A DNA stretch of 64,000 nt from Aphelocoma coerulescens (GCF_041296385.1 NW_027184085.1:186001-250000); one strand, 5' to 3'; shown: positions 35,775 to 48,504, counted from the first letter of the stretch. Notes: generated by a model from the sequence alone, not told the origin. Numbers and translations are program-made.

Positions 35775-36985
35775 TCTGTAGGTAGAGAATGACTTATTTG
35801 AGGTAAAAATTGAGATAATCAGTAATGGATAGGTATGGAAAATGTTTGAAGTAAACTTGAGGTGACCTGTAGTGGAGAGCATGAAGATTTTGAAGTAAAC
35901 TATAGCAATCAGTTGTGCACAGGTAGGGAAACTTCTGGGGGTAAAATACAAGGTCATCTCTAGGTGAGGGAATGAACACTTTTTGAGGTAAACTGAGTGA
36001 ATCAGTTGTGGGAGTATTAGTAAATTCTGGGGGTGAAACTTGATGTAACCTCCATGGTAGAAAATAAATAAGTGTTTTGAGGTAAAAAGGAAGTCATCAG
36101 TGTTGGAGAGGCAGGGAGATTTTGAGAGTAAATTTGAGTCTGTAGTGCAGAGAATGAACATACTGAAGTTAAAGGGAGGTAGTAACTTGTAGACAGGGAA
36201 AAAATTTGGGGGTAAAGTCTGAGGTTAATGTCTAGGGGAGACAACATTTTTGAGCTAAACTGAGGCAGTCACTAGGTGACAGGTTGGAAAAGTTTTGGGC
36301 GTAGAAATTAAAATGACCTGTTGGGCAGAGAATAGACATACGGAGGTGAAAATCAGGTAATAAGTAGTGGACAAGTAGCAATAATTTTGGAGGTGAAATC
36401 TGGGGGGATGTGTGGCAGGGAGAGTGTCCATCGTGAGGTAAAGTGAGACAGTACTGGAAAGATAGTGAAATATTTCATAGTAAAACTTGATGAAATCTCC
36501 AGGGCAGAAAGAGAATATTTATAGGTCAAAAAGAGTAAATAGTTAGCGGGCAGGTAGGGAAAATACTGGGGGTAAAATCGGAGGTTATCTCTAGGGGAGA
36601 GAATGAACATACTGAGGTAAAAATCAGGCAATGAAGAGTGAATGTTAGGGAAAGTTTGGGGGGTAAAACTGGAGATAATCTCCAGAGGTAGTGAATGAAT
36701 ACTTTCTTGTAAAAAAGAAGAAATCAGAAGTGGACAGACAGGGACAGCTCGGAAGGAAAATCTGAAGCAATCCCCAGGGAAGAGAATGAACATAATGAGG
36801 TAAACTGAGGCAGTCATTTGCAGAGACACAGTGAAAATTTTGGGGATAGACACTGAGACATTCTTGAGGATATAGAAAATTACTTTTTGGGGTAAAAATG
36901 AGGTGATGGGTAGGGCAAAGCTTGTGGGAAAAACTTGAAATAATCTGTAGGGCAGAGCATGAGCATTTTGATGGAAAAATGAGAT
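35775..36985. repeat. Degenerate ~93-bp satellite made of two ~46-bp halves
   Basis: About 12-13 units follow one another. Each unit has a half with GGTAAA...AATCAG...GGACAGGTAGGGAAAA and a half with GTAAAACTTGAGGT...TCTCTAGGG...GAATGAACAT. The two halves resemble each other, so a 46-bp monomer seems to have dimerised and then spread. Identity between units is moderate, which suggests an old array. Confidence 0.8.
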
Positions 36986-36989
36986 ATTT

Positions 36990-37960
36990 ATTCTCTACTT
37001 CCCTTTGGGCTAACTTAATCTCCACCCTTCCATGAGCAATTCCTTGGCTTCTCCTGGAGAAAACCCCATGGCAGAGGCAGTCTGCAAAGGAGCCCAGAGC
37101 TGTGCTTGGAGCAGAGAGTGCTGAGAGCTGCGGGTGCCTCTGCTGCCCCAGGCTGGCAATATCCCCATGGAACAGACTGGGCAAATGGGATTAGAGGGAG
37201 CACAGTCCCTTCAGGGAAGGGGTTTTCTCCTGTGCACATCAGGCACGGGGCAGGAAGGGAACTTTGGAAATCAGCTGATTTCCCCCAGAAAGCATAATTC
37301 ACATCAAGAGCAAAGGTTGGTTTGGGTGTGAGCACTTGAAATAACTTGGAAAGAGAAGCAATCACCTTTTGCTGCTTCTTTCTTTCTTTCAGATGCTGGG
37401 ATTGCCTCTGTGGACATGTGCTGAGCTCTCCCCGCAGGGAACTGTCAGCCCTGAATGCCTGTGCAATAACTGCAGCTGCCCAGGCAGGCACAGTTTTTTC
37501 AAAATTATTTTTCTCGGACCGAGCACATCTCCTCAAGTTCCTTCTCACTTCCTGCATCCTGGAAATGCAAAAAGGGAAAAGATAAATGTGCAGCTCAACT
37601 GAAACAAAAAGCATCATTTCCCTTCTTTCTTGTTTTGTTCTTAGAGCCTGTTGGAGTGCTGGCCTGGATTTGGGAGGAGCCAAGTAGCCTGGAGCAGTGA
37701 GGTTTTTCCTGTCAGACTTGGCTGTCCTGTGCAGGGTTCACTGATGCTGTGAATTGCAATCCAGGGCATCTTCAGGCTCCTGGTGCTTGGGACGTGGCGT
37801 TTGGTGTGCAGAAAACATCCCAGGCTGTTCAGCTTGGGTGTGGCTGTGCATTTGCACAGTTCCTCAGAGTGGGAAAAGGCCAAGAGAGCGATGGGAAGGT
37901 CTTTCTTCCAGGCCTGGGCATTCTCAAGACACCTCAAGGATGTTTTTTAAATGTTTCTTG
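36990..37960 (+). other. Exon-like segment near 37,393; otherwise no gene recognised
   Basis: A pyrimidine tract TTCTTTCTTTCTTTCAG ends at 37,392 and is followed by an open segment starting ATGCTGGG that encodes a cysteine-rich stretch (CLCNNCSCPG). It lies on the same strand as the conserved open frame of module Y. No family was recognised. Confidence 0.3.
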
Positions 37961-38250
37961 TCTTTTGTTTCCCAGCCCAGGGCTGAGCTGGAGAACGGGT
38001 GGAGACAGTGGCAAGCAGGAGTCCCATGTTTACATCTGCCCTTGGATTCCAGTTTCTCCCAGTGGGTCTGTGCTGCCCGAAGTACAAAGGAAGGAGGTGT
38101 TGGAGTACCTGTTTGTTCACCTGTTGAGCTTGGAAGAGATGCCGAGTGTGAAATTCCAGGAGTGCCGGCTCCTTGCGAGCTGTTGGTTGCTCAGGAGATG
38201 GGGTTGGGGAAAGGGGGGGAGAGTCCGAGCACAGCACAGTGGTAGGAGCT
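37960..38250 (+). repeat. Duplicated module Y, right copy, with conserved open frame
   Basis: An acceptor-like TTTGTTTCCCAG ends at 37,978 and opens a frame that aligns without gaps to the minus strand at 5270-5450 (shared CPWI, GSVL, EVQR, VLEY, VKFQ). Protein similarity kept across both copies hints at past or present coding constraint. The gene is unknown to me. Confidence 0.5.
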
Positions 38251-40680
38251 GGGTTTGCATCTCAATCTAAGGCATCTCAAAGCCTGATAAGCTGGAAAGA
38301 AGACTTTGCTGTGTTAATGCACAATTGCATTTTTGTGCAATTTTTTGAAATTAGGGCTGGGATCAACCTGGGGAGGAGGTTGTCTGGCACAATTCCCTAT
38401 GCCCTGCTTTGCCATGAGGAATGGATGCCTGACCTCTTTGCAGAGAGCTGCTGCTGATGTAGATTTCTCTGTTTCTATAGTGAATTTATCCCAGTACTTG
38501 GCTGCTATAAAGAAGTCTCCTCTTGCTGCAATTTCCCCCTATTACATTTAAGATCAGCTCCAGCTGAGTTAGAATTTAATCCCGACCTTTCCCCCCTTTT
38601 TTTTTTCCAAGAGGCCTCAGCTATCTTGCTATTTCTTTCCTCTCTCACCGTCCAGGTCCTGTTTTTCAGACCTTTCCTTATAAAACCCTTGATAACCCAT
38701 TCCCCACTTAAGGCTTTGTTGTAGCCTTGTTTTGCTACCTTCTGGGTGCTGTGGATGAAGGTCTGGCTTTGAGGAGCACGCCCTGCTCCCTTTGTTCAAG
38801 GGATTGCAGTTATTCCAATCTCCTGCTGCTGAGGGCTTCCTTAGGCTCTTGCTGAAATGAAAAATGTCCAGGAAGCTTTTCCTTTTTTGAGATTAGACTG
38901 GTTGAGATATGACCATGATGGTTAAAAACCCACAGTGCAAAGGAAGGTTTCCCCCTTCTTCCCCCCTACCCCCCACCTGCTCCATGCTCGGTCCTCTCCC
39001 TTCACAGTTCATTCCTTTGTAATCACAACTGCTAAGGAAACCTTTCTAATCTTGTCAATTGGCAATGCAACTGCTTTTAAATTCTGTTTTAAAATAGGTT
39101 TTGAAGTCAGGCTCTGCCCTTGCTATTGATTTGAATTCTTGACTGAGTAAGTTATTGGTGCTTAAGAAGCCCTTTGTTGCTTTAAAGCCTTTCTCCAAGG
39201 GTCAGAGAATAACACTGACAGGGAGTGAAGGAGCGCTGCCCAGTAGTTGCTTAGAAACGGAATGTGTTAAACCAGGTTTCTTTAAAAGCAGTTTTGAGTA
39301 AGTGAAATTCAGGTACTTGAATTACTTTGGGAAATGGTCCATTTAGGATAGATCTACACTGACAGAAGCTGTTTATCTGAGGTCAGTACATGCTTTGATC
39401 AGTGCAGGGCCTTCCCCTCAAGAAACGCATGAGCCAAGCCCAGCAAGGTAGAGGAAAAGACAGACACAAGTTCAGCTTAGAGAGCTGCACGGGTGAAATC
39501 CCATGAATATGCCTGGAGCATGGCCCTCCCCAGCAGCTTTTCTTACAGTTAAATTCTTAAAAAAGCTAGAAGCTGATGCTCAGTACTTTGGGATCTGGCT
39601 CAAAACTGCGGAGAGGATAAACTCCCTTACTGGAACTCAGGCAGTGGAGTGCCCACAAGCCAGCAGCCCGGTTGCTTCTTGTTCAGCTTCATTTCAACGT
39701 CGTTTTTTTGTTGTTTTGGTTGGTTGGCTGGTTTTAAAGTATTCTTAGAGATGCTACAAGTGGAAGAAGAGAACAGAAATAGAGTGGAGCACCACTGGCA
39801 TATTACCTGATATTTTACTGTTCCTCTTTTTCTTTTAAAAATATATGTAGATAACATGAACTTTTAAACTCTGTGATTTGGGAGAAACACTCTTTTTTCT
39901 CCCTCTCTTTGGAAGAGATATGCAAGTCCTGAGCCGTTGGGCCAATGCTTGCTGCATTTTGTTTACGTTTTTACAATCAAACAAGGGGCTGATAAGATTG
40001 ACAAGGAAGATACAACTCAGGAGCTCACTAGGCAGCAGCCTCCAGACTCTTTGGGTGATGCAGTAGGGTATGAAGACTGTTCTCCAGTGCGAGATTAATC
40101 CATAATAACATGCTCACTGACATAAAAGTCACTTCTTATAAGCCACTTCTTATTCCCTGAAGTGCAGGAGCTGAGGTGTTTGACAAAGCCTTGGCAGAAT
40201 GATGAAGTAGATCCCTGTCAGATTTCTCCTTCTTGTGCTAGTGAGAGCAATCCATCTTCTTTAAGGGTTTTGTTCCTTTGGGATTGTGTGTAGTTTAGAG
40301 GGAGAACAGTACCCAGAAGCATTAATTATTTAATCTGCACTGCTTTTTTCCTCGACATGTGAGGCCTGAGTATTGTGCTGGGAAGCGGGGCCAATAAAAT
40401 TTCTGGGAGTCAGACTTGGAGCTCGAAAGTTTTAGAATTAACGCTGGAGACTCAGCTCCCTCTATGGTCAGAAGAGGGGGAGACACCTTCCTTCAGGATG
40501 TCTCTCCAGGGAATGCTTTTGCAAAGTTTTCTCTCGTAACGGCTCAAGTCCTGCCTCTTCCTGAAATTGCGGTGTAGATCCCACTGGAGGCAGTAAATCT
40601 CTCAAATGTATGAGCTTGGGCCTACACACCTGCTAAGGTGTGACTAGAGGTGTGAGAACTTTTGCAAATGAATTTGGAAT
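38250..40680. other. No gene recognised
   Basis: AT-rich DNA with short random open frames. Nothing identifiable was found. Confidence 0.4.
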
Positions 40681-40684
40681 CATG

Positions 40685-41030
40685 AGAATCACAGAACCAC
40701 TGAGGTTGGAAAAGCCCTCTAAGGTCATCGAGTCCAACGTGTGCCCAATCCCTACCTTGTCACCCAGCCCAGAGCACTGAGTGCCATGTCCAGGTGTTCC
40801 TCGGACACCTCCAGGAACGGGGGGACTCCAAACCTCCCTAGGCAGCCCCTGCCAAGGCCTGACCACCCTTTCCAGGAAGAAAGTCCTCTTGATGCCCAAC
40901 CCTGGTGCGGCTTGAGGCCCTTTCCTCTTGTCCTGTTACTGGTTGCCTGGGAGAAGCAGCCAGTCCTCACCTGGCTACACCCTCCTGTCAGGGAGTTGTA
41001 GAGAGCAAGGTCTTCTCTGGGCCTGCTCTT
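40685..41030 (-). mobile_element. CR1 LINE 3' fragment
   Basis: It starts AATCACAGAACCACTGAGGT, GGAAAAGCCCTCTAAGGTCA, TCGAGTCCAAC, and continues with the CCTTTCCAGGAAGAAAG and CCTCTTGTCCTGTTACTGGT blocks of avian CR1. It is in minus orientation and 5'-truncated. Confidence 0.92.
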
Positions 41031-41787
41031 CTTAGGACTGGTATGGAATCACTATTTTGCATTAAAGGACAATAAGCAGATGTTTTGAAAAAATACTTTG
41101 AAATGTTTTTGCATTGTCCTGGAAATCTGCCAAGAATTGGAGTTGCTTACCAGGTTAGGTGTTCTTGCCTGCAACTTCCCAGGGGCTGCTGGAGGTGGGA
41201 TGAGGCTATTGCAGAGGAATTACAAGTACGTGGTTTCTCACTCAGGAGACTCTGGGTTTACTATAGCTATGGAACTGGTTTTCCAGACTAGAGGAACCCC
41301 TTGAAGGACTGCAGCGCGAGGCAGAGATGGGATTTGGGGTTTGCATCCCCACCTCCTGAGCACACATGGGGTTAGATGCCCCTTGGCAGAGCTGTAAGGT
41401 GTAATGTGGGCAGCAGCTCCTCCTCTCTTTGGGGGCCTAAATTGAAACGCTCAGGAGCCAAATCACCTCTGAGCTGCTCTCTTGTGAGCAGGAGAGGAAG
41501 GGACACCTCCAAAGGCCACATAGCTCACTCATAGTCTGAAAAATCCTACTGCTGAATCTGGAACCCCCCCAGGGATGCCTGGGACCCCCCGGGCCCCTCT
41601 GTGATCCTCGACAATGCACCCCTCCATCATCAGACCATGCAGTGCCCCCCAGTGTTTTGCCAGTGGGAGCACTGGAAGAGATACTGGGAACGCTGGGAGG
41701 GAACTGGGAGGAAACTTCCCACCACTCTCCAACGTGCAGCAGCCCCAAGTGCGACCAGTGAGGAGGAGGAAGTGCTCCCAGTGCCTC

Positions 41788-41826
41788 GCCCCCCCCCCCC
41801 CAAAAAAAAAGGGGGGCGGGGGGGGT
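41788..41826. repeat. Homopolymer cluster C11-A9-G-rich
   Basis: Adjacent runs of C, A and G in a row. This is a likely sequencing or assembly weak point and needs no biological explanation. Confidence 0.8.
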
Positions 41827-41844
41827 TACGAGAAGAAAAAGGAT

Positions 41845-42450
41845 TTTAATTGAGGGGAAAACACTCCATTTCTTTAATTGTGCTTGAACTTAGGAGGATC
41901 CCACTTCATCTACTGTTTGGAGGGTCTCAATTGACACAATGTTTTCATGATTTTGTATCTCAGTTGGCTGGGAATCACTGTTTTGCATTAATTTTCCTGT
42001 CTAATTGGAAGAAGAAAGCCTTTATGGTGCTGTTTGATGGATTTGAATTGAGGGAAACCGCCCCATTTTCATAATCTTAAGGTTAAAACTGAGGGCAAAA
42101 CACCACCGTCCCTGGTTTTAAAGGGAAGCCCTTTATGTGCCATTATAAGAGTTCCATCGAGGGGGACCCTCATTTGAAGGGACCTTCATAGAGGAAAAAC
42201 GTGTCCAAAAGCCCCCAAAATGGTGTTTCTTGAGGGAAAGTGAAGAGGACGCTGCATTTTCCCTCATTTTAGGAGGCTAATTTGAGCAAAAGTCCCCCTT
42301 GATTCACTTTTTCTTTGGGTTTATATTTAGGGGAGACCCTCCTTATGCATCAATTACGGGTCTAAATTGAGAGGGAAGCTCCGTTTTCCTCTTGATTCAA
42401 GGCTTTGAAATGGTGACTAAAGGGAGTTTTCCCTTAATTCATTAAGAAAT
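41845..42450. repeat. Degenerate ~50-60 bp repeat
   Basis: Loose units alternate TTGAGGGGAAAAC- or AATTGAGGGAAAC-type segments with CCCCATTTTCATAATCTTAAGG-type segments (ATTTTA(A)GG followed by T(C/T)(A/G)AATTGAG). A piece of the same style occurs near 27,560-27,640. It is strongly decayed and the boundaries are approximate. Confidence 0.45.
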
Positions 42451-42559
42451 TGAAAAAGAAGCCCGGCATGGACCGGCGGGTCTGGACACATCCCCATTGA
42501 GGGGGGGCAGAGCCGCTGCTCGGGGGATCCTTTATCCCCCTCGTACAGCTGCGAGCTGC

Positions 42560-42850
42560 CGAGGAAAAAGTCCTCGTTCCTAGGCTTAAAGCCCTGCAGG
42601 TTTACCTCTCATTCTCTTGCTCTGATTTGTTTGACAATAAATTCAATTTATTCCCCCCAGTCGTGTCTCTTATTCCAGTGACCGGTGAGTGATCTCTCTG
42701 TGCCCTTCTCCCGATCCTCGGGCCTTTCCTGATGTGTTCTGTTCCCTGCCCAGGGTGAGGAGGAGAGGGACAGAGTGGTTTTGCTGGCACCAGGCACCTG
42801 GCCAGGCCCAGCCCACCCCAATAATCCCTGCGATCATTCACGCCACCATT
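42560..42850 (+). mobile_element. Possible LTR end of an endogenous retrovirus
   Basis: AATAAATTCAATTTATTCC at about 42,637 looks like a polyadenylation signal near an LTR end. It is followed by GAGAGGGACAGAGTGGTTTTG and the GCACCTGGCCAGGCCCAGCC block, which resembles sequence found in bird ERV copies. No target-site duplication or partner LTR was seen, so this stays tentative. Confidence 0.3.
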
Positions 42851-43199
42851 ACCCAGGCGCACGGCGGGTCCGGCTCCGCGGGCAGGCGGCTCCAGTAGTT
42901 CAAAGTGGGCAAATTGGGACGGAGTGAGAGGAAGCAGGTGCTGCCGGTGGGTGAAATGTCTCTGCTGCGAGCTGCCTGGGAAAGGAGGAGGGAGAACCTA
43001 GTGCAAAGGAAAGGGGAGAGAAAGAGGGACAAGGCTGGAGCTGGGAAGGAAGCGGAGATGGCCAAGGGGCAGCTGAGCATTTTGCTTTCCCACTCTGTGG
43101 GGGGAAAGAAAGCGCTGTCAAATCCATCCAGGAAAAGAGAGGAGAAATAGCAGGTGGTGGAAATCGCCGGCAATTTGGATGCAATTTGTCTGTCTGAAG

Positions 43200-43738
43200 T
43201 GCAGACGCCGACAGACACGGAGCACCGCCGGACGCCTGCTGGCGCTGCGCTGTGTCCTGCTCTGGCTGCAGCCCGCCTGGCGAGACCCCCAGCAGCAGCG
43301 GCCCGGGGGCGGCGGGTCGGGCAGCAGCCAATCGGAAGCGTCGCAGCGTGCGGCAGCCAATAGGAGCCCTGGCTACTCCGGCAGCCAATGGAAAGCGCCG
43401 TTCCCTGAGGGACCAGGCCCAGCTCGAAGCCCCTCACAGCGGCTTCGTTTGTTGGGACGTTCGTGGAAAGTTCGGAGTTCATTTCTTTTTTCTTTAGCGC
43501 ACCTTTTCCAGGACAGGAGGGATTCCGGCGCCGCTTCGTGCCGGTAGGGAGCGGGAGAACGCGGCGGCGGGCGGCGGGTGGCGAGGGCCGTCGGCGAGAC
43601 GGGGCTTGGGCCGCCTGCGGTGTGCGATCTCCCGAGAGCAGCGGGGAGCGGCGGCGGGCGGGGCGCTGTGGGAGCCGGCGCATGTCCCCGAATGAGCCGC
43701 CCGGCGCAACGCGCGAGGTGCCAATGAAATAAAATAGA
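43200..43738 (+). promoter_or_regulatory. CpG island with three regularly spaced CCAAT boxes
   Basis: CCAAT occurs at 43,328, 43,357 and 43,385, spaced 29 and 28 bp apart, in CpG-dense DNA. A donor-like GTGCCG/GTAGGG at about 43,542-43,547 could end a short first exon on the plus strand. The island stops at about 43,738 where AT-rich sequence starts. It is the nearest upstream promoter candidate for the SEMA3D-like exons at 48.3 and 62.7 kb, but no transcript evidence links them. Confidence 0.5.
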
Positions 43739-43739
43739 A

Positions 43740-46700
43740 CACGGTAAAGTGAAAAGCATCTTCTGCCAAATAATATATCAACAGACCATCTATCTAAGTG
43801 GTACAAGAACATAGTTTCATTGTGCTCTGGATGAATGTCATCTTTGTTATTGCAGAACTAAGTTAAGAATATTAAGTCTAATGATGCAATTTTATTTTTA
43901 GTCTATTTGATTTTATAAGTTACTAATCTGAGTCATGTATGCTTATAGTTTTCTCTCTTATTAACAAAGACAATTCAATATCCAGTTCATGATTATAGTA
44001 TAGTTTTGAACCACTCAATAGTAATTTTTCTTTTGGAATATGTGTGATAATTTCAAGGTGAGACATCTACATAATGCATTGGACACGTATTTGTATATTT
44101 GCAGTTAAAGTAACATGCTTTAAATTTGTGTGCATGTATATAAAGTACATATACTTAAGGAAGAGATCATAAAGAGATAAGGTACCTTTCAATCAATTTG
44201 AATTGTAGGCGGGGTAATTTTTGTTTCTTCTTGTAGGTGATTAGTTTTAAATCTTTTAAAGCAGTATGTTTGTCTGACAGGCCACTCATGCTATTTTATT
44301 GATGTCTAGAAGGGACATCTTTTGCTGGCTTCTGACTCCATAGACAAAATAAAACCTCGAGATCATCTCAAACAAGGATAGATGAGGAAAAGAAAGAAAA
44401 ACTCTAGCATCAGTGATAGTAAATTAGATATTGAGGCTACGTGGCCTAGGCAACTTACTCATTAAGTTTATAATGAATTTATAAGCTTATGATGACTGGG
44501 TTGCTCTAGATTTTCAGCTGTCACAATTTGCAGCATTGCTGTTAGGTTCACTAAAACTGAGCCGTAACTCTTTATTTGAATGTAAAATTCTGAATTTCAA
44601 AATGACCTCGGAAACCTAGTGTTGGAAACAGGTTTTAAATTATCCTCCAATTCCATAAAGGTTTTTATTTTACAGAACTAACCAAGAGTTACACGAATAC
44701 AGTTTATAAAGCGTGTGTTTGCAGATGGGTCACAGTCCTTTCAGCTCTGGACTTCATGATGCCAGGAGAAGTCGGAAACTACACAGTATTTGTGAATGCA
44801 AGACTTTGCATTTAGATAGGTTTGAGCTGAACGATCTGAAAAAGCTCCCATAAGCACAGAACTCCTTACTGTCTGTGTGTTTGAGAAGGCTGAAGAGCTC
44901 TGTTTATTGCCACAAAGGGCCTGGAATAAATTATGTTTAGTAAATTGGCCCCAGGTTTTCTTGTTTCAGACAGTAGCTTCAGAGCAATCTGTTTTATAGG
45001 CTCCACTAAATCTGACCAATTGCAGGGAGGTGACACCTCATTTCAGAGACGTGGCATCCCACATGTGCCAGTCAGGTCCAGCCCCTCTCTCTGTCAGGAT
45101 GGCCGGGCACCAGCAGTTCAGCTTTCTGTCTTTTGGCATTTAACCTACGGCCTGTTCCCAATTTATGGGCCCCGCAGGGAGGTCCTAGCAGGATGGAGCC
45201 AGGCTGCTCAGCCCCTCCTCAGCCTTGTGCCTCCCACCCCTACATGGGGCAAATAAAAGCTTCTTTATTCCATTGGAAATGCCCCTGTTTCAGCGAGGTG
45301 TATGCCTGGCTTCCTTCCCTGGTCGGTCTTGCAGGTGATAATGAACACAGTGCGGTGCTATTTCCTAGCTGAAGCCAAGGTGGGAAACCAGCTTTAGCCT
45401 CAGCATTTTTCATTTCAGACTCTTTTTCCTCAGTTATTTTGGATCTGTTCATGGTGAGGAGGTTGTACAATGTGTTGGTCCTTAGCTGAAGTATCGAAGA
45501 ACTGAACAAACCAGTAATTTTTCCTTCTCTGACCAAATTCTTCTTACTTTTGAGGGGAGGAAGGAATGGGGGAGTCAAATTTGCGTTTAGGTTTTATGTT
45601 TTATTTCTGCCCATGGAACTGTTTGCTACTGAGCTGCGTGACCGTGGGTCTTTTCAGCACAGGACACTGATTGACATTGCATGTGTTACAGAGAGGAAGG
45701 GCATTTCCTGACGATTAATGGCAAGTTAGTTGGCCTGAAGTTCATTAACCTGAGCTAGACTGTTGGAAGGACTCTGTGTGGAATTGTATTAGAGGATCAT
45801 CATAAACTAAAAATATATGTGACAATCTGGCCAGATTGCAATGAATCTAAAGACAGGACAGGGTTGGCTCGAGCTCACAGAGCAGCTGCCTCGAGTGTAA
45901 ACTAACTGCCTTGTGAAAGCAAATGGTTTTTCACAGACTTTATTCAAATAAAAGGGGAAAAGGAAAAAAAAACCCAACCAAAACAAAGGAAGGTTCCCAT
46001 TAGCAAAAAAAGCCTACATGAAAAAGTGAGGTTGTGAGCTATGGCCGAAGGCCCGAGTTTGGTGCTGATTCTCAATCAATTCAGCAAATGACAGTGCATT
46101 GACACAACTGGTTTTTTAGTCAAATTTAGTCCTGATTCTTCACAGTAATTTGCCTCAAGAAAATGAGCCCCATATCCTTTGGTGAGTTCCCTGTTGGCTG
46201 AGGCCCAGACCTTCAGGCCATGACTTCTCAACATACTTGCAGTGAGACTGGCTCCCTCTTAATTGCTTCTTTTTGAAGTATGGTTTGTCACTATCATCCT
46301 GCTGAAGATGAACAGGGCTGGTGTCTCATTTTCACATATTCTTCCCCCTCCTCCCCTCTCCTTCTTTTCCCCTTTTTCACCTCTAAATAAATTTCTTAAA
46401 GGCGATTTAACCCTGGGATGGTCTAATCCACTTCCGTCCTTCGTGGTCCACCCTCAAATAGATGTGTTGGCACAGAAGAAGTTAAGGGTGTTCTCTTAGG
46501 ATCTGATACTGTAATAAAGGGAAGAGAAAGATGAAACAGGCATTTCATGTTTGTCTGTTTTCTCTCCATGTCATTTCATGAACGTGTACTCACGCTTGGC
46601 CAAGAGTAGTGCATTCAGACACTGAATATGAGTGTTGAAGAGGGGACTGAGAAGAAAGAAGCTTAGTGTTCTGCAATAGGAATTATGCTTTGGGGATTTT

Positions 46701-48313
46701 ACGGATTGTTTCCCTCTTTTTCACCATCATGCTTTTCTTGCACACTTCCTTGTCTTTTGCTACTGAGCGAAAGTCTGGAGGCTCAGAAAGCCCATCTGAG
46801 CAAGATTTCCTGTGTCAGAGAGAACTGAAGGGATTCTGTTTCCATCCTTTCATGCCAGGAAGGATGAACTGCCTGTATCAGGAGGTGCTGAATTGGTTCT
46901 GGGTGCTGCTGTAGCTCACAGAATTGCAAGACCTAGTGCTGCAGGAGTTCAAATAACAGACCAGTGGAAAGGCTCAGGGGCCACAAGCTGTGCTGCATCT
47001 CTCATGGACTTGCGAGGAACCTCTCCTTTGGTGTCTGTGCAAGTGCTGGCTGCTGTGGGCACTAGGATTGCTCTTTTAATCAGGCAGCTCCAGTACCTTT
47101 CAGAAAAGAATTTTCATGGCACATCATGAGCCATTAATCTCTCGACTAACCATAACATTTCCTTACTCCTTGGTTTTCCAGCATTACTCAAACACTGACA
47201 TTTGTCATTTCACCAGCCATCTCCCTTGACCTCTAGCATCAGGCACTTGCAGGGGGAAGGATCTGGTCTCACAAATATTTTCATACTCTGATCTCTGTGA
47301 TTTATTAACCGTGAAGTTTTGCCTTCAGAACTCAAGATGCCGTTTCAAATAATTTCACGTGCAAAAGTCGAGTTATTGGGCAAAAGGGATCCTTGATAGC
47401 TGGGTACAAAGGACAGCAGGACTGCTGTTGCTGTTTTCTTTTCAACTCCTGTGCTGGCTGTGTGACCTTGAGGAAATAGGTTCATTGCAGCTTTATGGTT
47501 CCGTTTTTGCATAGGGAAAATAAGGGCAGTGATAATTGCTTTCGTTTGTAAAACACTTTAAGATTTATGGACTACGAATGATTCTTACTAAGTGAAAAGT
47601 GTTGCAAAGCTGGCTTAGTTGCACACTGTGCTAACAAAATCCCATATCAGCCTATTGACCCCAGCCTGAAACACTCATTAAAGTTTATAGGACATTTTGG
47701 TGGATGAGTTGAGGCAGTTATTCTGCTGGAAATATCATACTGAAAGCACTTTTAAATCCATCATCCGCTTTGACTTTTTTCTCTATTAAAACTAAACACA
47801 ACTGCTTGCTCTGTCCAGTTTTCTTAGTTTATTTATGAAAAGTTTTTGATGGATATGGATATGTACTCACTGTTAACTCAGCTTGTACCCCCATGGCATC
47901 TGAGACATTACAGTTCATTCTAGTCATAGCATAAACACACAATAGCTGTTGTACTGAGACAAAAAGAGCTATAAAACATATAAGATATCCAATGGACTGG
48001 TATTAACTATCAAGTTGCATGGTCACTTTTGAATGTCAGATGTTCTTTTTATGGATACTGCATTAATTTAATTTGTGCTTAAACTTTAGCTAGGCTAGAC
48101 ACTGGTGTCTGAAAAGTTTACATATTTTTCCAATGTCAAAATGTGTAAGTTTAGTATTAAGGAAACAAAACATATTTACTTGTACTAGAGGAAAAATACT
48201 TTTGTAGCAAAGAAATTAACTGAGGTGCTCCTTAAAGATAGGTCTGGCTTGCTTACAGAATTGTTACTTATGCAGTAAAGCAGATCTGCAGATGTTTTCT
48301 TTTTTTCTTCCAG
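43740..48313. other. AT-rich upstream region of the SEMA3D-like gene; no gene recognised
   Basis: Low-GC DNA resembling a long vertebrate intron or gene flank. An AATAAAAGC signal near 45,250 within a moderately GC-rich patch (45,000-45,270) could be part of an old LTR, but I could not support that. No coding exon was found. Confidence 0.45.
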
Positions 48314-48389
48314 ATAAAACTTGGATTGTTTGAAAAGTGGGGAGATACTTCACCATAGTACAAAAGAAGATACAGAAGAGGAGAGCAGA

Positions 48390-48504
48390 ATGAGAGCTTT
48401 GCAAGTGCCACGTGCCTGCAGCCTGCTGTCTTTAGTGATGCTGTTCCTTCCAGTCACTGGAATGTCAAAACAAAATATCCCAAGACTGAAGCTTTCCTAT
48501 AAAG
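48390..48504 (+). CDS. SEMA3D-like: Semaphorin-3D-like first coding exon (signal peptide)
   Basis: Class 3 semaphorins are secreted guidance cues that signal through neuropilin/plexin. The exon opens at 48,314 after a TTTTTTCTTCCAG acceptor, has about 76 nt of 5' UTR, and its first in-frame ATG is at 48,390. It encodes a typical signal peptide whose hydrophobic core and end (LVMLFLPVTG) match SEMA3D, then KQNIPRLKLSYK, and ends with one base of the next codon before GTAAAC. Residues upstream of the core differ from mammalian SEMA3D, which is normal for signal peptides. The gene continues at 62,677. Confidence 0.85.

Noticed and set aside
45000..45270. Possible LTR with AATAAAAGC signal
   Set aside because: No terminal TG/CA pair, target-site duplication or related copy was visible, so it is not called as an element.
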